A stretch of 64,000 bases of DNA from Punctularia strigosozonata HHB-11173 SS5 (Eukaryota > Basidiomycota > Agaricomycetes > Corticiales > Punctulariaceae), in the NCBI RefSeq assembly GCF_000264995.1, contig NW_006767437.1, forward strand, positions 612,158 through 676,157, given 5' to 3'. A program made the position numbers and the translations under genes. How positions within the stretch are numbered: the stretch's first letter is position 1; the number at the start of each line of letters is the position of its first letter. Below the pieces are notes generated by a model. The model was not told the DNA's origin. It ran no database searches and saw only the letters and a program-made list of their open reading frames with translations. Below are positions 1 to 12,049 of the stretch, in pieces.

Positions 1-250
1 CGCGCAGGTGTCGTCAGATAAACGAAAGACGCGCCGGCGTTGATGAGATGACAACCGCGTGCTCATTCTCGTAAACTACGTATCGTCACCGACGCGGACG
101 GCAGGCGAGCACCACGAGCAAGGCCTGTTCTGGCCGATCACTGCACCGGCCGTGGTTGATCTCGCGCCGAGCCCAACGCCGTCACCGCGGCTGCTCTCCG
201 TTGAACCTGCTTGTTGTGCTCTCGGTTACTCGTGTTTGCGCGGTCCACCC

Positions 251-3146
251 ATGTCGTCCTCCCTGATCACCGCGGTCCGGACAAGTGCGCATCTGCGAGA
301 TTACCAGACGCCTGGCTATCTTCTGACGAACCTCGGCCTCTCTCAGAGTTCCTCGAGGCGATCCGATCCGTGAACCCTCCCGGACGATGGAAGATCCTCG
401 TGATCGACGAGCACTCGCAAAAGCTGCTCAACGCCGTCCTGAAGCAGTTCGATATCCTGGAGGAGAACGTCACTCGCAAGTATACCTTCCCCTACGCGCC
501 GCATGCATTACCGGGAGCTCACGCGCACTGCCTGGCCGTTGCACAGTCATCGAGTCGATCACGACCAATCGAGACCCGCAACAGTTCGAGGCGATATACA
601 TGGTGATGCCCACCTCGGAGAACGTGGGCAGGATCATCCGTGACTTTGAGGGGAGGCAGCAATACACCGGGGCCCATCTCTTCTTCATCGACGGTACGTC
701 AAACAGCGGAGATGTTATGCTGCGACCCGACGCCGATCTTTCCGCAGGTCTAGCCGAACCGCTGTTCCAGCGCTTGACAGCCTCTGCCGCCGAACCGTAC
801 CTCAGAACCCTGCAAGAGCTCTTCGTGAACTTCTGGCGTGCGCATCGTCTCGTGTGCACGCGAAGTATAATGCTGACGCGTGAATGCAGCGATCGAGGCG
901 CAAGCCTTCTCTCTCAAGCTTCCCGGGATGTTCTTCAGCTTGTACAGTCCGCCTCGGAGCGAATCTGCCTTCCGTACCTCGCGCGACCGCCTCGAAGAAG
1001 ACCTCCGGTTCATCAGCAAATGCGTAAGCAAACACCTAAGGCTCCGTCCGCGCGTCGAACGCTCATCTCGGTCGCAGATCACGGACCTCTGCATCACCCT
1101 CGACGAATATCCCTACATCCGCTACTACTTCCCCTCCCACCACCTTCCTCTCGGCCCCCTCAAACCGAACGACACCACACGGCCACCTCCCCCGCCGGAA
1201 GGCGCCACGCGATGGCGAACGAACCTGGCTCGAGGCGACCAGGCCCGCCAGTTCGAAGCCGTGGAAGCCGACTTCGCCACCAAGCTCCTCGCCTGCATGG
1301 TGCAAGACAACCTGGACGACTACAAACGCAACAACCCCGACTTCCCTGTACGTTCCGCACCGACCTTCCCTCCGCCCTTTCGAACGTGGCTGATCGGAGC
1401 CCTCACAGCGAAAAACAGAGCGCGGGAGGGGAACGCTCATCATCACGGACCGGGCCATGGACATGATCGCGCCGTTCGTGCACGAGTTCACGTACCAAGC
1501 GATGGCGAACGACCTGCTCCCGATAGAAGACGGGACCAAGTACACGTACAAGTTCCAGTCCTCCGCCGGCGTCCACGAGGATAAGACGGCCACTCTGTCC
1601 GACGCCGACTCGGTTTGGACCGAAGTCCGGCACATGCACATGCGCGAAGCCATCGACAAACTCATGGCGGACTTCAACAAGTTCTTGGAAGAGAACGCCG
1701 GGTTTAAAGGGTACGTGGAACTCCGCTCTCCATATTGTTGTGATTTTACTGAACTATCACTGCTCAGGGAGGGAGCTGCTAGTCTAAACGACATGAAAGA
1801 CATGCTCGCAAACCTACCGCAGTATCAAGAACAACGAGAGAAGGTATTTAGTGTGCCTTCGGTGCCGGTGAACTCTGTACTCATGGACCACAGTTCTCAC
1901 TGCATCTGAACATGGCCCAAGAGTGCATGGCGATCTTCGAGAGGGACAAACTTCCCGTTGTAGCGAATGTGGAACAGTGCTGTGCGACAGGCCTCACTGC
2001 AGAAGGGAAGACTCCGAAGCACCTCGTCGAGGAGATGGTACCGATATTGGATAGCCGCGAAGTAATGTGAGTGTCTGGCATCCGTTTGCCCCGGAAAAGG
2101 TGTGACCGACACGAATTGTCAGAAACGCGAATAAGGTTCGCATAATAGCCCTATACATCCTACATCGCGACGGCGTTCCGGACGAAGATCGAAGGAGATT
2201 ATATCAACATGCACGCTTATCGCTGGCAGAACAGGATGCGTGCAACGCCCTTGTACACCTCGGCGTGCGGATCAGTCGAGTGAGCGCCATATGCTGGTTC
2301 CTGTTTTCAGTCGACGAGCTATTGACGATTGCTCGTAGGGGCCGGGTGATCGGGACACGAAGAAGAAACTGAAGCCTAACAAACCTACAGACGACGAATA
2401 TGATCTTTCGCGGTTCAAGCCCCTGCTGCGTACAGTTCTCGAGGTTTGGGCGTGATCCGTGCTTCGGTCGTATATAGCCCAGCTCACGTCGTCCTCCAGG
2501 AACATGCGGCGGGTCGTTTAGATCAGTCACTCTTCCCCTACGTCAAGGACACGCCAGTCAAGGACGTTGCAAGCACGATCTCACGTACACCTACTCCTCA
2601 GGCGACATCATTACGAAGCAAGAAGGCCAACTGGAACAAGGCGCGGCCTGCGACCGTCGCTGACAACCGTAATCGTGTGATGGTATTTGTCGCCGGCGGG
2701 ATGACGTACTCCGAAATGCGGGAAGCGTATCAGCTCTCGAGCGCCCTGAACAAGGATATCATCATTGGTAAGCAGACCGATGTTGCACATACGTACAGGC
2801 ACTTATTGCACGCTTTTCAGGTTCCACACACACCGCATCTCCTCGACAATACGTCGACGATCTCAAAGTCCTCGAGCTTGGTGGCGTTGGCTCCAAGTAC
2901 CTACCCAATGGTCTGCGGGATCCACGCGCGAAGCGTTCGTTCCAGGAGTATTACGACGAGAAATACTTCCTCAAGGATGCCCCTCCTCCCGTCCGACAGC
3001 CGCCGCCTCAAGAACGCAGTCGGCTCGCACCATCGCGACCCGCCGCGGTCCCGTTGAGCCCGTCGTCCTCCTTCACAGGATCCACCGCCTCCACGGCTTC
3101 AGCCAAGGAAAAGGAGAAGAAGAAGCGGGGACTGTTCCGATTCTGA
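251..3146 (+). CDS. sec1: Sec1 (Sec1/Munc18 family syntaxin-binding protein)
   Basis: SM-family protein that binds syntaxin/SNARE complexes and drives vesicle fusion at the plasma membrane in exocytosis. Thirteen exons were inferred: 251-284, 347-475, 547-693, 748-837, 890-1023, 1078-1347, 1421-1710, 1768-1843, 1894-2066, 2123-2279, 2339-2443, 2500-2767, 2821-3146. They sum to 732 codons plus stop. Conserved blocks in order are LVIDEHSQKLL, the MPTSENV segment, ELFVNFW followed by PIEAQAFSL, DEYPYIRYYFPSHH, TDRAMDMIAPFVHEFTYQA, EVRHMHMREAID and, near the C-terminus, FVAGGMTYSEMREAY, then a basic tail. The start gives the usual short MSSSLITAVRTKF N-terminus. The second intron (476-546) uses a GC donor (gcaagt), needed to restore the conserved ENVTLIESI. 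Length and motifs are normal for fungal Sec1. Confidence is high for identity and good for most splice sites. Confidence 0.93.
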
Positions 3147-3252
3147 TAGACGCATATCTCCCTTCACGACACGCTGCATCCCTTTGATTACCCTGGACAT
3201 TCTCATTAATGTTATCACATCGTGGAATTCATGACATCTTTCCCTGATTTGG

Positions 3253-3781
3253 TCAAAGACGACTACGTTCCAGAGGTTTGCTGTTCCACCCCTCTGGTAG
3301 CTGTCTCGCACCCGGGACCGGTGAGAGCCAGGGAAATCGTTGGTTGCAGTATATTTCGTGCTGGACAACCCAGCCACGCGCATCTCCCATCGACCCGGCG
3401 TATACGAGCAGCGCATTCTTGAGGTTGTAGCTCCTCCCGAACAATTGCGACCCGCAGCGACTACAGGATAGGCGATGCATCGGTTTGCCGCTCTCCGTGT
3501 TTGGGTCCGCATACGTCTTCACAACGTCTTCACCCTGCGTGAGACAGAAGTCCTGGCGGTCGTATGAGACATGACTAGCTGCTGTCGTCCATGCAGCAAC
3601 AGCGTACCTCTTCTTTGAACAGGCCCGCCAGTTTGAATGCGGAACCTGTGCTCTTTCGACACTGACCACAATGGCAGATCCAGCAAGAACGAGGGTCGCC
3701 CTTAACCTCGTATTGCACCGCACCGCAGGCGCATGAGCCACGTCTAAGGGTGCTGGCGTCTCGAGTTCTGTTCGACGACAT
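3253..3781 (-). CDS. GFA-domain (glutathione-dependent formaldehyde-activating/CENP-V-like) protein, copy 1
   Basis: Small zinc-binding GFA-fold protein. The family includes glutathione-dependent formaldehyde-activating enzymes, but most fungal members have no proven substrate. Two exons (3781-3608 and 3552-3253) give 157 aa. The zinc ligands are visible as GSCACG, CHCGQCRKSTGS and, in exon 2, SCSRCGSQLFG. The intron (3553-3607, GT-AG) follows GLFKEE. The start chosen is the ATG that gives MSSNRTRDAS; an open frame upstream of it looks non-coding. It lies 3' to 3' with sec1, about 100 bp apart. A paralogue with the same intron position lies at 21.5-22.0 kb. Confidence 0.85.
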
Positions 3782-3960
3782 GGTGGTCGGTTCCCAAGAG
3801 GCGTTATTACAAGTTGCGTCCGGCTACCTTCATACCCCGACAGCCGGATCCCGACTTGATCGGACTGCCGACTTGTTTCACTCAGTGCGTCGGGGTCAGC
3901 ACTACATAGCACAACATGCCCCAAATCCCAAATGATGACTATCCTCTAGACGTGGAAAAT

Positions 3961-5082
3961 TCAGAAGGCGTAGGCGATGCGCGCCAGCTCCGGGATGGAG
4001 TTCACCACGATATCGATGTCACCGCCGTCCTTCTTAGCTTTGACTGTATCTCGTAGTGTGACCTCCGTACCATCGTCCAACTTGACGATATCAATATCCT
4101 CTGTGTGCCTGCGCAGGTACACCGTTTTCATCCCATGCGTTGCCGCCGCTCGTAAATCTTCCACATGGGACGCGACCATGGCAACTTTGTTCGGGGGCAA
4201 TCCGAGATGGTGCGCTGCACCGAGATATACTTTGGGATTTCTGTGGTGCGCGGTATATCAGGTCTTCGTTACGGGAGAGAAAAAACGAAACAGTCCACTG
4301 ACGGCTTGTATGACCCCAAGGGTTCTCCGGAGAAGATGATATCCCAAGGTAGATCGGCTTGTTTCGCCTAGAATTGGTTGATCAAGGGATCTTGGTTACG
4401 AGGAATCTGACGTACAATGTCTGCCAGAAGTCGAACATTGCCGTTGGAGAGCGTCGCAATCAGGTAGTGCCTCTTCAATGAGTATAATCCCGGCGACGAG
4501 TCACCCCAACCTACAGCATCTGAATGATTCAACGCGCGGACGAGGCTAGCACGTAGACTCACCGTCCAAGCGATGCCAGAGGGCCCCGAGTTCTCTCCGC
4601 TCGCGTTCTTCGAAGAGGTCTTCCAGGTGTTTCCATCGTGGAGAACTGAGCATCCCTGCAAGGATCTTTCCCATCCGTCGTTTTAAGCAACTAGCCACTT
4701 GGTGCTCATGGTGACGCGGATCGCTAACCTGTTGATTCAACACGTCGAGATTCGATGGTCCACAGTCACCTTTCGCGATATTCTTTCTATATGGTACGAT
4801 GTTGGAAACTGATGAGAAAATCGTACGACTCGATACTCACGTTTTGTTGTCATATTCAACAGTCCATTCCGACGCGAACGCAGCCCAGTCTGCGCGTTAA
4901 GTCAGGGTTAGTCCCACTTGCGTTGACCCTGGAGGAAGCAGAAGGACGTTACCTTCATCCGTGTTGTGACCATGCGTCTGGGCCAAACCCCGAATTTCGC
5001 GGACAAGCGTCCCATGCACGTTCACTACAGTCCCAAGGACATCAAATACAAAAGCTTCCACGTCTCTCAGTTCTGTGGCCAT
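3961..5082 (-). CDS. Haloacid dehalogenase-like (type II) hydrolase
   Basis: HAD-superfamily hydrolase of the L-2-haloacid dehalogenase (type II) group. The physiological substrate in fungi is unknown. Seven exons (5082-4953, 4889-4841, 4786-4729, 4665-4563, 4510-4416, 4367-4303, 4240-3961) give 259 aa. The nucleophile motif is FVFDVLGTVV, where the second Asp of the usual DxD is replaced by the type II pattern. Next come the cap segment MLSSPRWKHL, motif II IATLSNGN, FSGEPLGSYKPNPKVYLGAA with the conserved Lys, and VAMVASHVEDLRAAATHGM with its acidic motif. All introns are 48-63 nt GT-AG. Family conservation fixed several ambiguous acceptors, such as the one before KNIAKGD. It is a compact minus-strand neighbour of the unknown Ser/Pro-rich gene. 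Confidence 0.88.
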
Positions 5083-5304
5083 GGTGCTAGGGCGCGGGGA
5101 GATGGTGCGACTTGACCTCCAGGTTAGCGTACGGTTCACTGATATATGTTGTCGGCGTCTTTCCCGTCGTCCTCGGACAATACTGAAAATGCGGATATCA
5201 TACGATGAGGATTCGGCGACAGTACAAGAGTCACAGCGTGGTACAAGTCGAAGATGCGGTATAACAACACGAGGCGAAGGTTCCGCGAATGCCGGATGGC
5301 GAGA

Positions 5305-6537
5305 TCAAAAGCAAGCCAATGAGCGCAGACGAGGAAAGCGGGAGGTGGGCTGAAGGGGCAACGAGTCCCAATCGATGGCTTCCATTGACGTCACAGATGG
5401 TGCCGATTGCACGGTCGCGCTGGGCTCGTGAGACTCCAGGACGAGGTCGACAGCCGAAGGGCGTAGCGAGTTGACATCCGGAATCGCCAGCGTGCATGAG
5501 TGGCGTCCGTCGATCGCCGGACTGTTGCTTCTAGAAAGTTCTTGCGTTTCAAGGGGTAACACGTTGGACGAAGGAGCGCCGTCGAAGGTTGGGTCATTGT
5601 TAGATGGGGTGTTACTCATACCTTGGTGCGCGCCATCCGTATCAGCGTTCAGAGAGGAGCGCTCAAAGTCCACAGGAGAAGCTAGCTCGTCTTCGCCATC
5701 TGGGATTGGGTCTGTTGGAGGAGTGACGATGACCTTAGGGAGACCAGGCTGTGCGACAAGGACGCGTTCCTGCTTCCGACTCTCTTTGATCTCGCGACCG
5801 AGCGTAACTAGCTGCTTGAGCATCATCGACAGGTTTCTCGTCAGGTCCGGAGTAGACGGCAAGGACTCCGTAGACTCTCCGGCAACCGAGATTTCCGTAT
5901 GCAAGCTCTTGACCGATTGGCGATCCTCTGCATTCCTGTTGGTCGGGCGACCCGGTACAATCGCGTCTGCCGAGTCCATAGAAACCGATCGAACTGAAGA
6001 CGGAGTGACGGTCGCAGTTTGCGACCCGTACGAAGAGCTTGAGGACGAGTCCACTGTACGCACCCGATACGTGTCGTACGTGCGATCCTTGGGGGGAAGC
6101 GGAGGTGGAGTAGACGAGAGTTCTGGCGTGCTGGGCGTGGTTTTCTCCGCCAGCAAAGGATCCGAGGCACCTCGACCGACCATGGCAAACGTGCGCAGCG
6201 ACATAGCATCAGAGTTTCCCTCTTGCTGAGAACTGAGCGTGGAAGCAGGAGCCACAGACAAGGGGACCTCCGTAGCTTCTTTGCGTGATTTTTTGATGAA
6301 ACCGAAAATGCCTTGGCTCCGTGCGCCGTCACAGGTTTCTGCATTCTGTTGACCGGCTTTCTGAACTCGATAGGATCCGAGACGCCTGGGTCCGGAGATG
6401 TATCGCTCGCGCACATCCGGTGCGGAAGGCCGCGCTTCAACCATTGTGATAAAGGCAGCCGTAGACCGAGACCTGGCAGGGATACCCAAATAGCAGCCTC
6501 TGCCTTGCTTGAACCAGCCAAGCTGCGCGCCCTGCAC
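5305..6537 (-). CDS. Unknown Ser/Thr/Pro-rich protein
   Basis: Single-exon open frame of 410 codons with no recognised domain. The N-terminal ~60 residues are basic (ERYISGPRRLGSYRVQK). The rest is low-complexity Ser/Thr/Pro-rich sequence with a PPPLPPK stretch of the kind bound by SH3 domains, several Ser runs, and one more ordered segment (SMMLKQLVTLGREIKESRKQ) that could form a short coiled coil. An alternative start is the Met about 31 codons in (MVEARPSAP). The gene is probably intrinsically disordered and lineage-specific. The 3' end could include an unseen intron, because an alternative frame after the stop is hydrophobic, but nothing forces that model. The function is not assigned. 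Confidence 0.6.
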   Translation of the reverse strand: MQGAQLGWFKQGRGCYLGIPARSRSTAAFITMVEARPSAPDVRERYISGPRRLGSYRVQKAGQQNAETCDGARSQGIFGFIKKSRKEATEVPLSVAPASTLSSQQEGNSDAMSLRTFAMVGRGASDPLLAEKTTPSTPELSSTPPPLPPKDRTYDTYRVRTVDSSSSSSYGSQTATVTPSSVRSVSMDSADAIVPGRPTNRNAEDRQSVKSLHTEISVAGESTESLPSTPDLTRNLSMMLKQLVTLGREIKESRKQERVLVAQPGLPKVIVTPPTDPIPDGEDELASPVDFERSSLNADTDGAHQGMSNTPSNNDPTFDGAPSSNVLPLETQELSRSNSPAIDGRHSCTLAIPDVNSLRPSAVDLVLESHEPSATVQSAPSVTSMEAIDWDSLPLQPTSRFPRLRSLACF

Positions 6538-6991
6538 TGAAGTGCTCCTTGCAGGATGTATGCGCGAGAGTAGAGTGGACGAAGATGGAGAATATCAACC
6601 GGCTGTCTATACTGGGTAGTTATTTCCCACACATCCGCCGGTATATAATGGACACGTCACGAGAGATTTTCTCTTCACTCATTTCATGGACCCGCCTATT
6701 GTCCCCCTGCGAGCACCCTTCTCGTCTCGCAGGAGTCTACCGCGCGTCCAAGAAGGATGCGGCGTCTCTAGCTGGAGCGTGCTCTAACCGTCCGGTGGCC
6801 GACCCGGCGTGGGGCTCTTTTCCTTACCAGAGATGCTACATACATCTACCTGTATCATGAAGTTGGCCTATTAATCCATGTCTGTGCTCAAGAAGGGCGG
6901 ATCGTCGAGAGCTCGGTAAATGGTTGCATCCGTTGCCACGAAACCATCTGAAGCTACAACCAGTTCAGTAGCAAGCGATATCTCCCGTACA
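6538..6991. other. Intergenic, 454 bp
   Basis: Lies between the 3' end of carnitine acetyltransferase and the 5' end of the unknown Ser/Pro-rich gene, both on the minus strand. No coding signal or repeat was recognised. It should hold the promoter of the latter. Confidence 0.5.
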
Positions 6992-9462
6992 CTATAGCTT
7001 CGCCTTGGGCAGTGCCTGCGCTTCCGCAAATAGATCATACATGTCTTTCGCTGCCCTCGCGATCTCGCCGCAGAACTGCTGGTTCGGCATCTCTGTCCGT
7101 GAGGTGATGGTGTATTGCAGTTTGTCTGCGACCCGCGGTCAGCATCCCAGGTCCTCGCCGGACTTTCCAAGTTGCAGGTGATTGCACTCACCATCGTAGC
7201 CCGTCATATATGCTACGCCAAACCCATCAGGGACGACTTCACCCCACCCATATGTCGGGAAGTGCTTCGAGAATATGGCGGACGTGCTCAGGATCCAGTA
7301 GCTTGATCGCGCATACAATGGGTCCGAGAATATCTCCGGTAGCGCCTCGCCTTCTCGTAGTGATTTCTTCAGACCTGGTTCGACGCAACATCAGCTACGT
7401 TCCATCGAGCTGCGGATGCGATCCCAGGAGACGACGAACCCAGCATGTGACGGTCAATGCCATGCCCGTTACCCGCCGCCTTCGCCAGTTCAACGTGCTT
7501 CTTCGCCGCGTTCATCAGCATCAGCCTCTTCTCATCCGCACTGGCTCCCGCGTCGTCCATGCTCTGCACCCATGCGTCCATCTCGCTGCTGACCACCCGG
7601 ATTGCCTCCGTCCGCCCCTTATGGAACTTCCTGACACTTGCCGCTTCGTATGTACCTCCGTTCCTTGGCTTCGGCACCTTATCCGAGGACGACAGCAGCC
7701 GGCGATGCGCGAGCTGGATGATGGCCTGCGCCCACGAGTCGGGCGAGACGCCGAAGCGCTTGATGGCGGCTTTACCGTATGGCGTGAGGTGGTAGCTCAT
7801 CGCCTGGCCCGAAATGAGCTCATATGCTGCCTTGGCCGCCTCGTCGATCGCCTTCTGCGTCGCTGGTAATACGTGCCAGTCCAGTGGCTCCGGTGCGGGA
7901 GCAGAGGGGAGAGAGGAGCCGTGGTTGAAGTTGGGGCGATAGAGATCGTCGAGCGCATCGTCGCACATGCGGGTGGTGGGCGTGCCGTCCATGACACTGT
8001 GTTCGCCCACGATCCCGGCTTCGCCGTTGTCAAAGATGACGAACTGGCACGGTTTGTCCATCCATCTATTTCTCAAGCCCATCTGTCCAGTGCGCTTCGC
8101 GGTCAGAACTCCCTATGTGACGAACTTTTGAAAAGGAAAGACTGACTTCCGCAGCCAGGGAGGCACTCGGTGCGGCAGGGTAGTACCCGTGCCAAAGGTA
8201 CCGCGAATGCTCGATGGGCCCCCGAGGTTTTTCGGTATCGAGACAAACAGCAAAAGCGGAGGAGTGGACAGAACGCAGGATAGACGCGTTATGCGGGTCC
8301 TTAGCTAGCTCCGCGTAGTCCTGCATGTCTGAGTAAGAATGCAGTCACTATTACGGACACATAGACGCCTACCTTTGCCCAAACATCCCGGTTATTCGAG
8401 GTTAAGATGCCAACGGCAGGGTATTCCTGCGCTGTGCTTTGATATATATGCTCTATTTGCCTATGCGTATTCGTCAGTCTGTAGCGAGACTATAATTCTT
8501 TATATGAACTTGCGCTTACCTCCGGATGTCACCCGTAGACAGGACCTGACCATCTTTTGCCGCGGTAACCTTCCAAAACCGTCCTTTACGAAGCACGACA
8601 ACGTGTTCCGGGTTCTCATTTGCATATGACGTGCTCCAGTCCAATCCTTGTAATCCGGGAATTCGAGAGCAGTCGAACATCCATCTAAATTACCACGGCT
8701 CTTTGAGTCGTCATACAAGTACTTCAGAGCACGAGGAAATGCATCGTACCTGTATGTATCCATGCATAAAGGCCCTTCTTTGGTAGCCTCAGGCTGAACC
8801 TCGCCCCGTTTGAGCCGTTCACGGAAGAGCATGGCTGCACGAATGATACCTGCTGCACGCGATGCGGGGTCTCGGGGCAGATGCGCTGGTGGGTGATCGA
8901 AGCCGTCTAAAGTGGTTCATTAGCGTGCATGTCCCAGAGCAGCATAAATTCATGGTCATACAATAGTAGGAAACGTTGACAACCACCTAGTCCGAAACCA
9001 TTTTCAGCAGCGATGCAAGATCCAGAGATATACGGAAATGCGTACCGAGTCGCGAAAGCCGAGGTACCCTCCGTCATCCCACCACTCCTCCAGCCAGTGT
9101 TCCCTGTCATCCTCTCTAGCTCTGGCTTCCAAGCGCTGCTGCAGGACCTTCCCCAGTCCATTCTCGCCTGCGAATGCGTCGATCTTGCGCGTCGCCGCAT
9201 CGTACTCCGCCTTCGAATGAGCAAGCGGCAATAGAGATGCTTTCAACCTCTCAGAAGTTGCAGCAAGCGGAGGCACAGGCAGGCGAGGCAAAGACAAGTC
9301 TTTCGCGGAGATGTTAGGCAGGGAGGGCGCCAGGGTCTTCCATCCGGCCGGCCGGGTTGCATTTGAGACCTTGCTCAGGTCTGCGGCCATCGTGCTACTC
9401 CTGCGCTTCGTCGGGCCTGGTCGCAGATGTTGTTGAAAGCGCTGACGCGCGAACCGATGCAT
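6992..9462 (-). CDS. cat2: Carnitine O-acetyltransferase, predicted dual mitochondrial/peroxisomal
   Basis: Transfers acetyl groups between CoA and carnitine, allowing acetyl units to move between peroxisome, cytosol and mitochondrion. Nine exons (9462-9046, 8986-8962, 8906-8750, 8684-8520, 8436-8373, 8320-8147, 8082-7440, 7374-7192, 7125-6992) give 653 aa from the first ATG. Family blocks are WLEEWWDDGGYLGFRDS, CMDTYRWMFDCSRIPG, GILTSNNRDVWAKDY, the catalytic His in GEHSVMDGTPT, GGTYEAASVRKFHKGRTEAIR, NGHGIDRHMLG and YGWGEVVPDGFG. The protein ends in AKL, a peroxisomal PTS1 tripeptide. The first ATG gives an Arg-rich, acid-poor leader (MHRFARQRFQQHLR); a second in-frame ATG at 9390 (MAADLSK) would remove it. 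This matches the two-start dual targeting known for yeast Cat2. Exon 2 is only 25 nt. Confidence 0.94.
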
Positions 9463-9979
9463 GTTCTACGACCAACGCTGCGAATCTGGGGATAATGAAT
9501 GCGACGGTACGCGCTCCGGCTATAAAGCCATGTGATTGTAAGTGCTCGGATAGTTATCACATGTCGTCCGGACAGTGATGGTCGACGGTGAAGTTAACAC
9601 ACCGTTGCAATTGCAGCAAAGTGCCCATCGCAGAGAAATGGGACAGTATATTGGACGAGCGTCCATTAACTACTAATGTGCTGCGTCGCGATGAGTTATG
9701 ACTGCCCAATCACGCGTGTGGAAGAGTAATCGCCCAGCTGCAACCTGCATCCAAAGCCTTTACAGTGTCAGATGGCCCACTAGCGAAAGGAAATAGCTGA
9801 ATAAATCTAATCATTGAGTCCGTAGATTGAGGTCATGAAATCCAGTCCCTAAGGGCTATAAGACGAGGCAGCAGCGTAGTTGACCGTGTGCACGACGAAA
9901 ATGCAATACAAATCCAGAACGTTGCGTCAAGAGGGTGAGTAGAGAGAAAAGATAAGGCTATATATGTAGAGGGAAGAGA
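9463..9979. other. Intergenic, 517 bp
   Basis: Holds the promoter of the carnitine acetyltransferase (minus) and the 3' flank of the chitin deacetylase (minus). Small open frames here look non-coding. No repeat was recognised. Confidence 0.5.
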
Positions 9980-11667
9980 TTAAAAGGCGGATGCGCCGAC
10001 GATAGCCAGCGAAAGAGTAAAGAGGAGACCGAACGTGATGGCTTGCGGGACGACGTGTGACGCGCCGCTGGTCGACTGCGCCTGATCGGCGTCCGCGGTG
10101 CTCGTCGAGCTACCGCTGCTGGCGCTGTTGCCGCGGACACCGGTGCCGTCCGAGGAGTCGCTGTCCGCGGTACCGTTTGTGCTGACGGTCGAGTTCGAGT
10201 ACGGGAACGTCGTGTTCGTGGTCGTCTCGAGGTACAGATCGGTCGCAGGCCAGCCCTGGCAGGAGCCGATAGACTTGAGGGTGAAGGGCGGCTCATGCGA
10301 GAGCGCGGCGGGAATGGTGTAGCCTCGCGCAAGGTCAACAGTGATCTCGAACAGATCGTGTTCAAGGACGATGAAACCGGTGTCGAGCGTGGTTGCGTTC
10401 CCGAGGAGGCCCTCGAACGTCGCCAGCTGCTCTGGACCAGTCACCAGACCACCGGCGACGCGCCAGTCTGAATTACGATACAGCATGAGATAAGGATCGG
10501 AGAAAAATAAAATTTCTTTCGCGGGGAAAGGTCTCACCGTTGGTGTCGAAGGGCCCGCTGGACGGGCTGCTCGTCCAGATGATGGGAACCATGCCCATAG
10601 CCAAGGAGATGGCACGAACACGATCGTCTGACGATAGAGTGAGTGATGTCGCGCGCCAAGTGCCAAGACGCGTTACGTACCGATGTCGCCGTAAGGCGGA
10701 CGCATGGTGGTCGGGGTGATGCCCAGAACAGTTTGAATGGCCTTGCGAGACCAGCCCAACTCGGCCACGATTTGTTCGGTGGTTAGGGTCGTCAAGTGCT
10801 ACTCGACGATCAGCATAAGAAGCGTGGACACGAAAGCAAAACGTACGGGATGCGCCCATGTGTGCACGCTGATTTCATGGCCTGCCATGTATTCCTCAAT
10901 GAGGACATCAGGGCGTTCCACAACACGGCTGCCAACGACGAAAAACGTGGCCGTGAGGTTCACCGAGCCAAGGTAGTTGAGAAGGGTCTGGGTGTAAGGA
11001 GACGGGCCGTCGTCGAAGCTGACACCCCACGTCATCTTGTCGGGGCAGGCGACGATATCGGTATCCCTGGTGTAACCACCGCAAGTCCACCAACCGTTCG
11101 CTTGGGCATTGGCAGCAGCCTCGGTCGAGCCGGCGCAGGTTCCATCAGTGGATGGGTCAATGTCGGGAATGTCCCACCCATCGAGCTCCTTCATCCACTC
11201 CTGAACTTCGTCGGATGCTGTAGTGCATTATCCATCAGATCGACGTATGGAAGCGTGCCTGGGCGATGTGACTCACTGGTGTCAGGTGTCTTGTCCGCGA
11301 TGGGCCAGTCCGCCGAACTGTAGACGAACTTCGAGGGCAGGGCAGGTGCGCCAGAGATGGGAGGGGTCGCCCCGGCGGTGTAGGTCGAGCTGACCGGGAA
11401 GGTCGCCTGCGTGGCCATGCCCGACGTGATAGAGCTGAGAGGGGGCACCGACGTGCCGGTGTCCAGAGCGGGGGTTGCGGCGACGGTGCCGGTCGCTGCG
11501 ACGGTGCCAGACGCGACAGTCGAGCCTGCGGCGGCGGCGACCGAGGATGTGCCAGCGGCGGCTGCCGTAAATTGGCGCTTAGCAAAGCTGGCATGGCGGC
11601 GGGGGAGGTCGTGTGCGTTAACGGCAGTGAGTAGCAAAAGAGCGGCGGAAGCTGTGGTGAGCTTCAT
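9980..11667 (-). CDS. GPI-anchored chitin deacetylase (CE4, NodB domain)
   Basis: Polysaccharide deacetylase that would convert cell-wall chitin to chitosan outside the cell. Five exons (11667-11277, 11217-10847, 10798-10681, 10627-10538, 10467-9980) give 485 aa. An N-terminal signal peptide (MKLTTASAALLLLTAVNA) is followed by an Ala/Thr/Ser-rich linker. The NodB motifs follow: SFDDGPSPYT (motif 1, metal and base Asp), HTWAHPHLT (motif 2, H-x-W-x-H metal ligands), MRPPYGDID (motif 3) and a later GFIVLEHDL. The C-terminus is Ser/Thr/Gly-rich and ends in a hydrophobic tail (ITFGLLFTLSLAIVGASAF), as expected for GPI attachment. It lies just downstream of the Rho1 GEF, another cell-wall gene on the same strand. 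Confidence 0.92.
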
Positions 11668-12049
11668 CGTGTTCGTTGCAAGGAACGAGAAAATCGAGAA
11701 CAACAACCGTCGGGCGACGACGAGGGGGGAGATGAAAAGAGCCTACGATCGAGCGGACTTTAAAACCGCAGCTAAGCGGTCGCCGCCTCGGCGCATGATC
11801 GGCACAGGCGCATGGCACCCCGGAAACGTATGATTAGCGCCCTTCGTTCGCCCTCTCGTTGACAACATAGGGGTGCTCATCAAACCAAGGGTCTAGTACT
11901 ATTGTATATGCAAACAGTTCGATACAATGCGGTAATATATATATAAATGCGTGTGCGATGAGAGACGACGGGGAAAGCGGCGTATGGAAACAAGCAAAGA
12001 GGCATCGGTACAGCAAGACGCGGCGAAGCATCGAAAGTAGTGCGAAGAG
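11668..12049. other. Intergenic, 382 bp
   Basis: Promoter region of the chitin deacetylase and 3' flank of the Rho1 GEF. A short AT-rich run (tatatatataa, near 11935) is present. No gene was recognised. Confidence 0.5.
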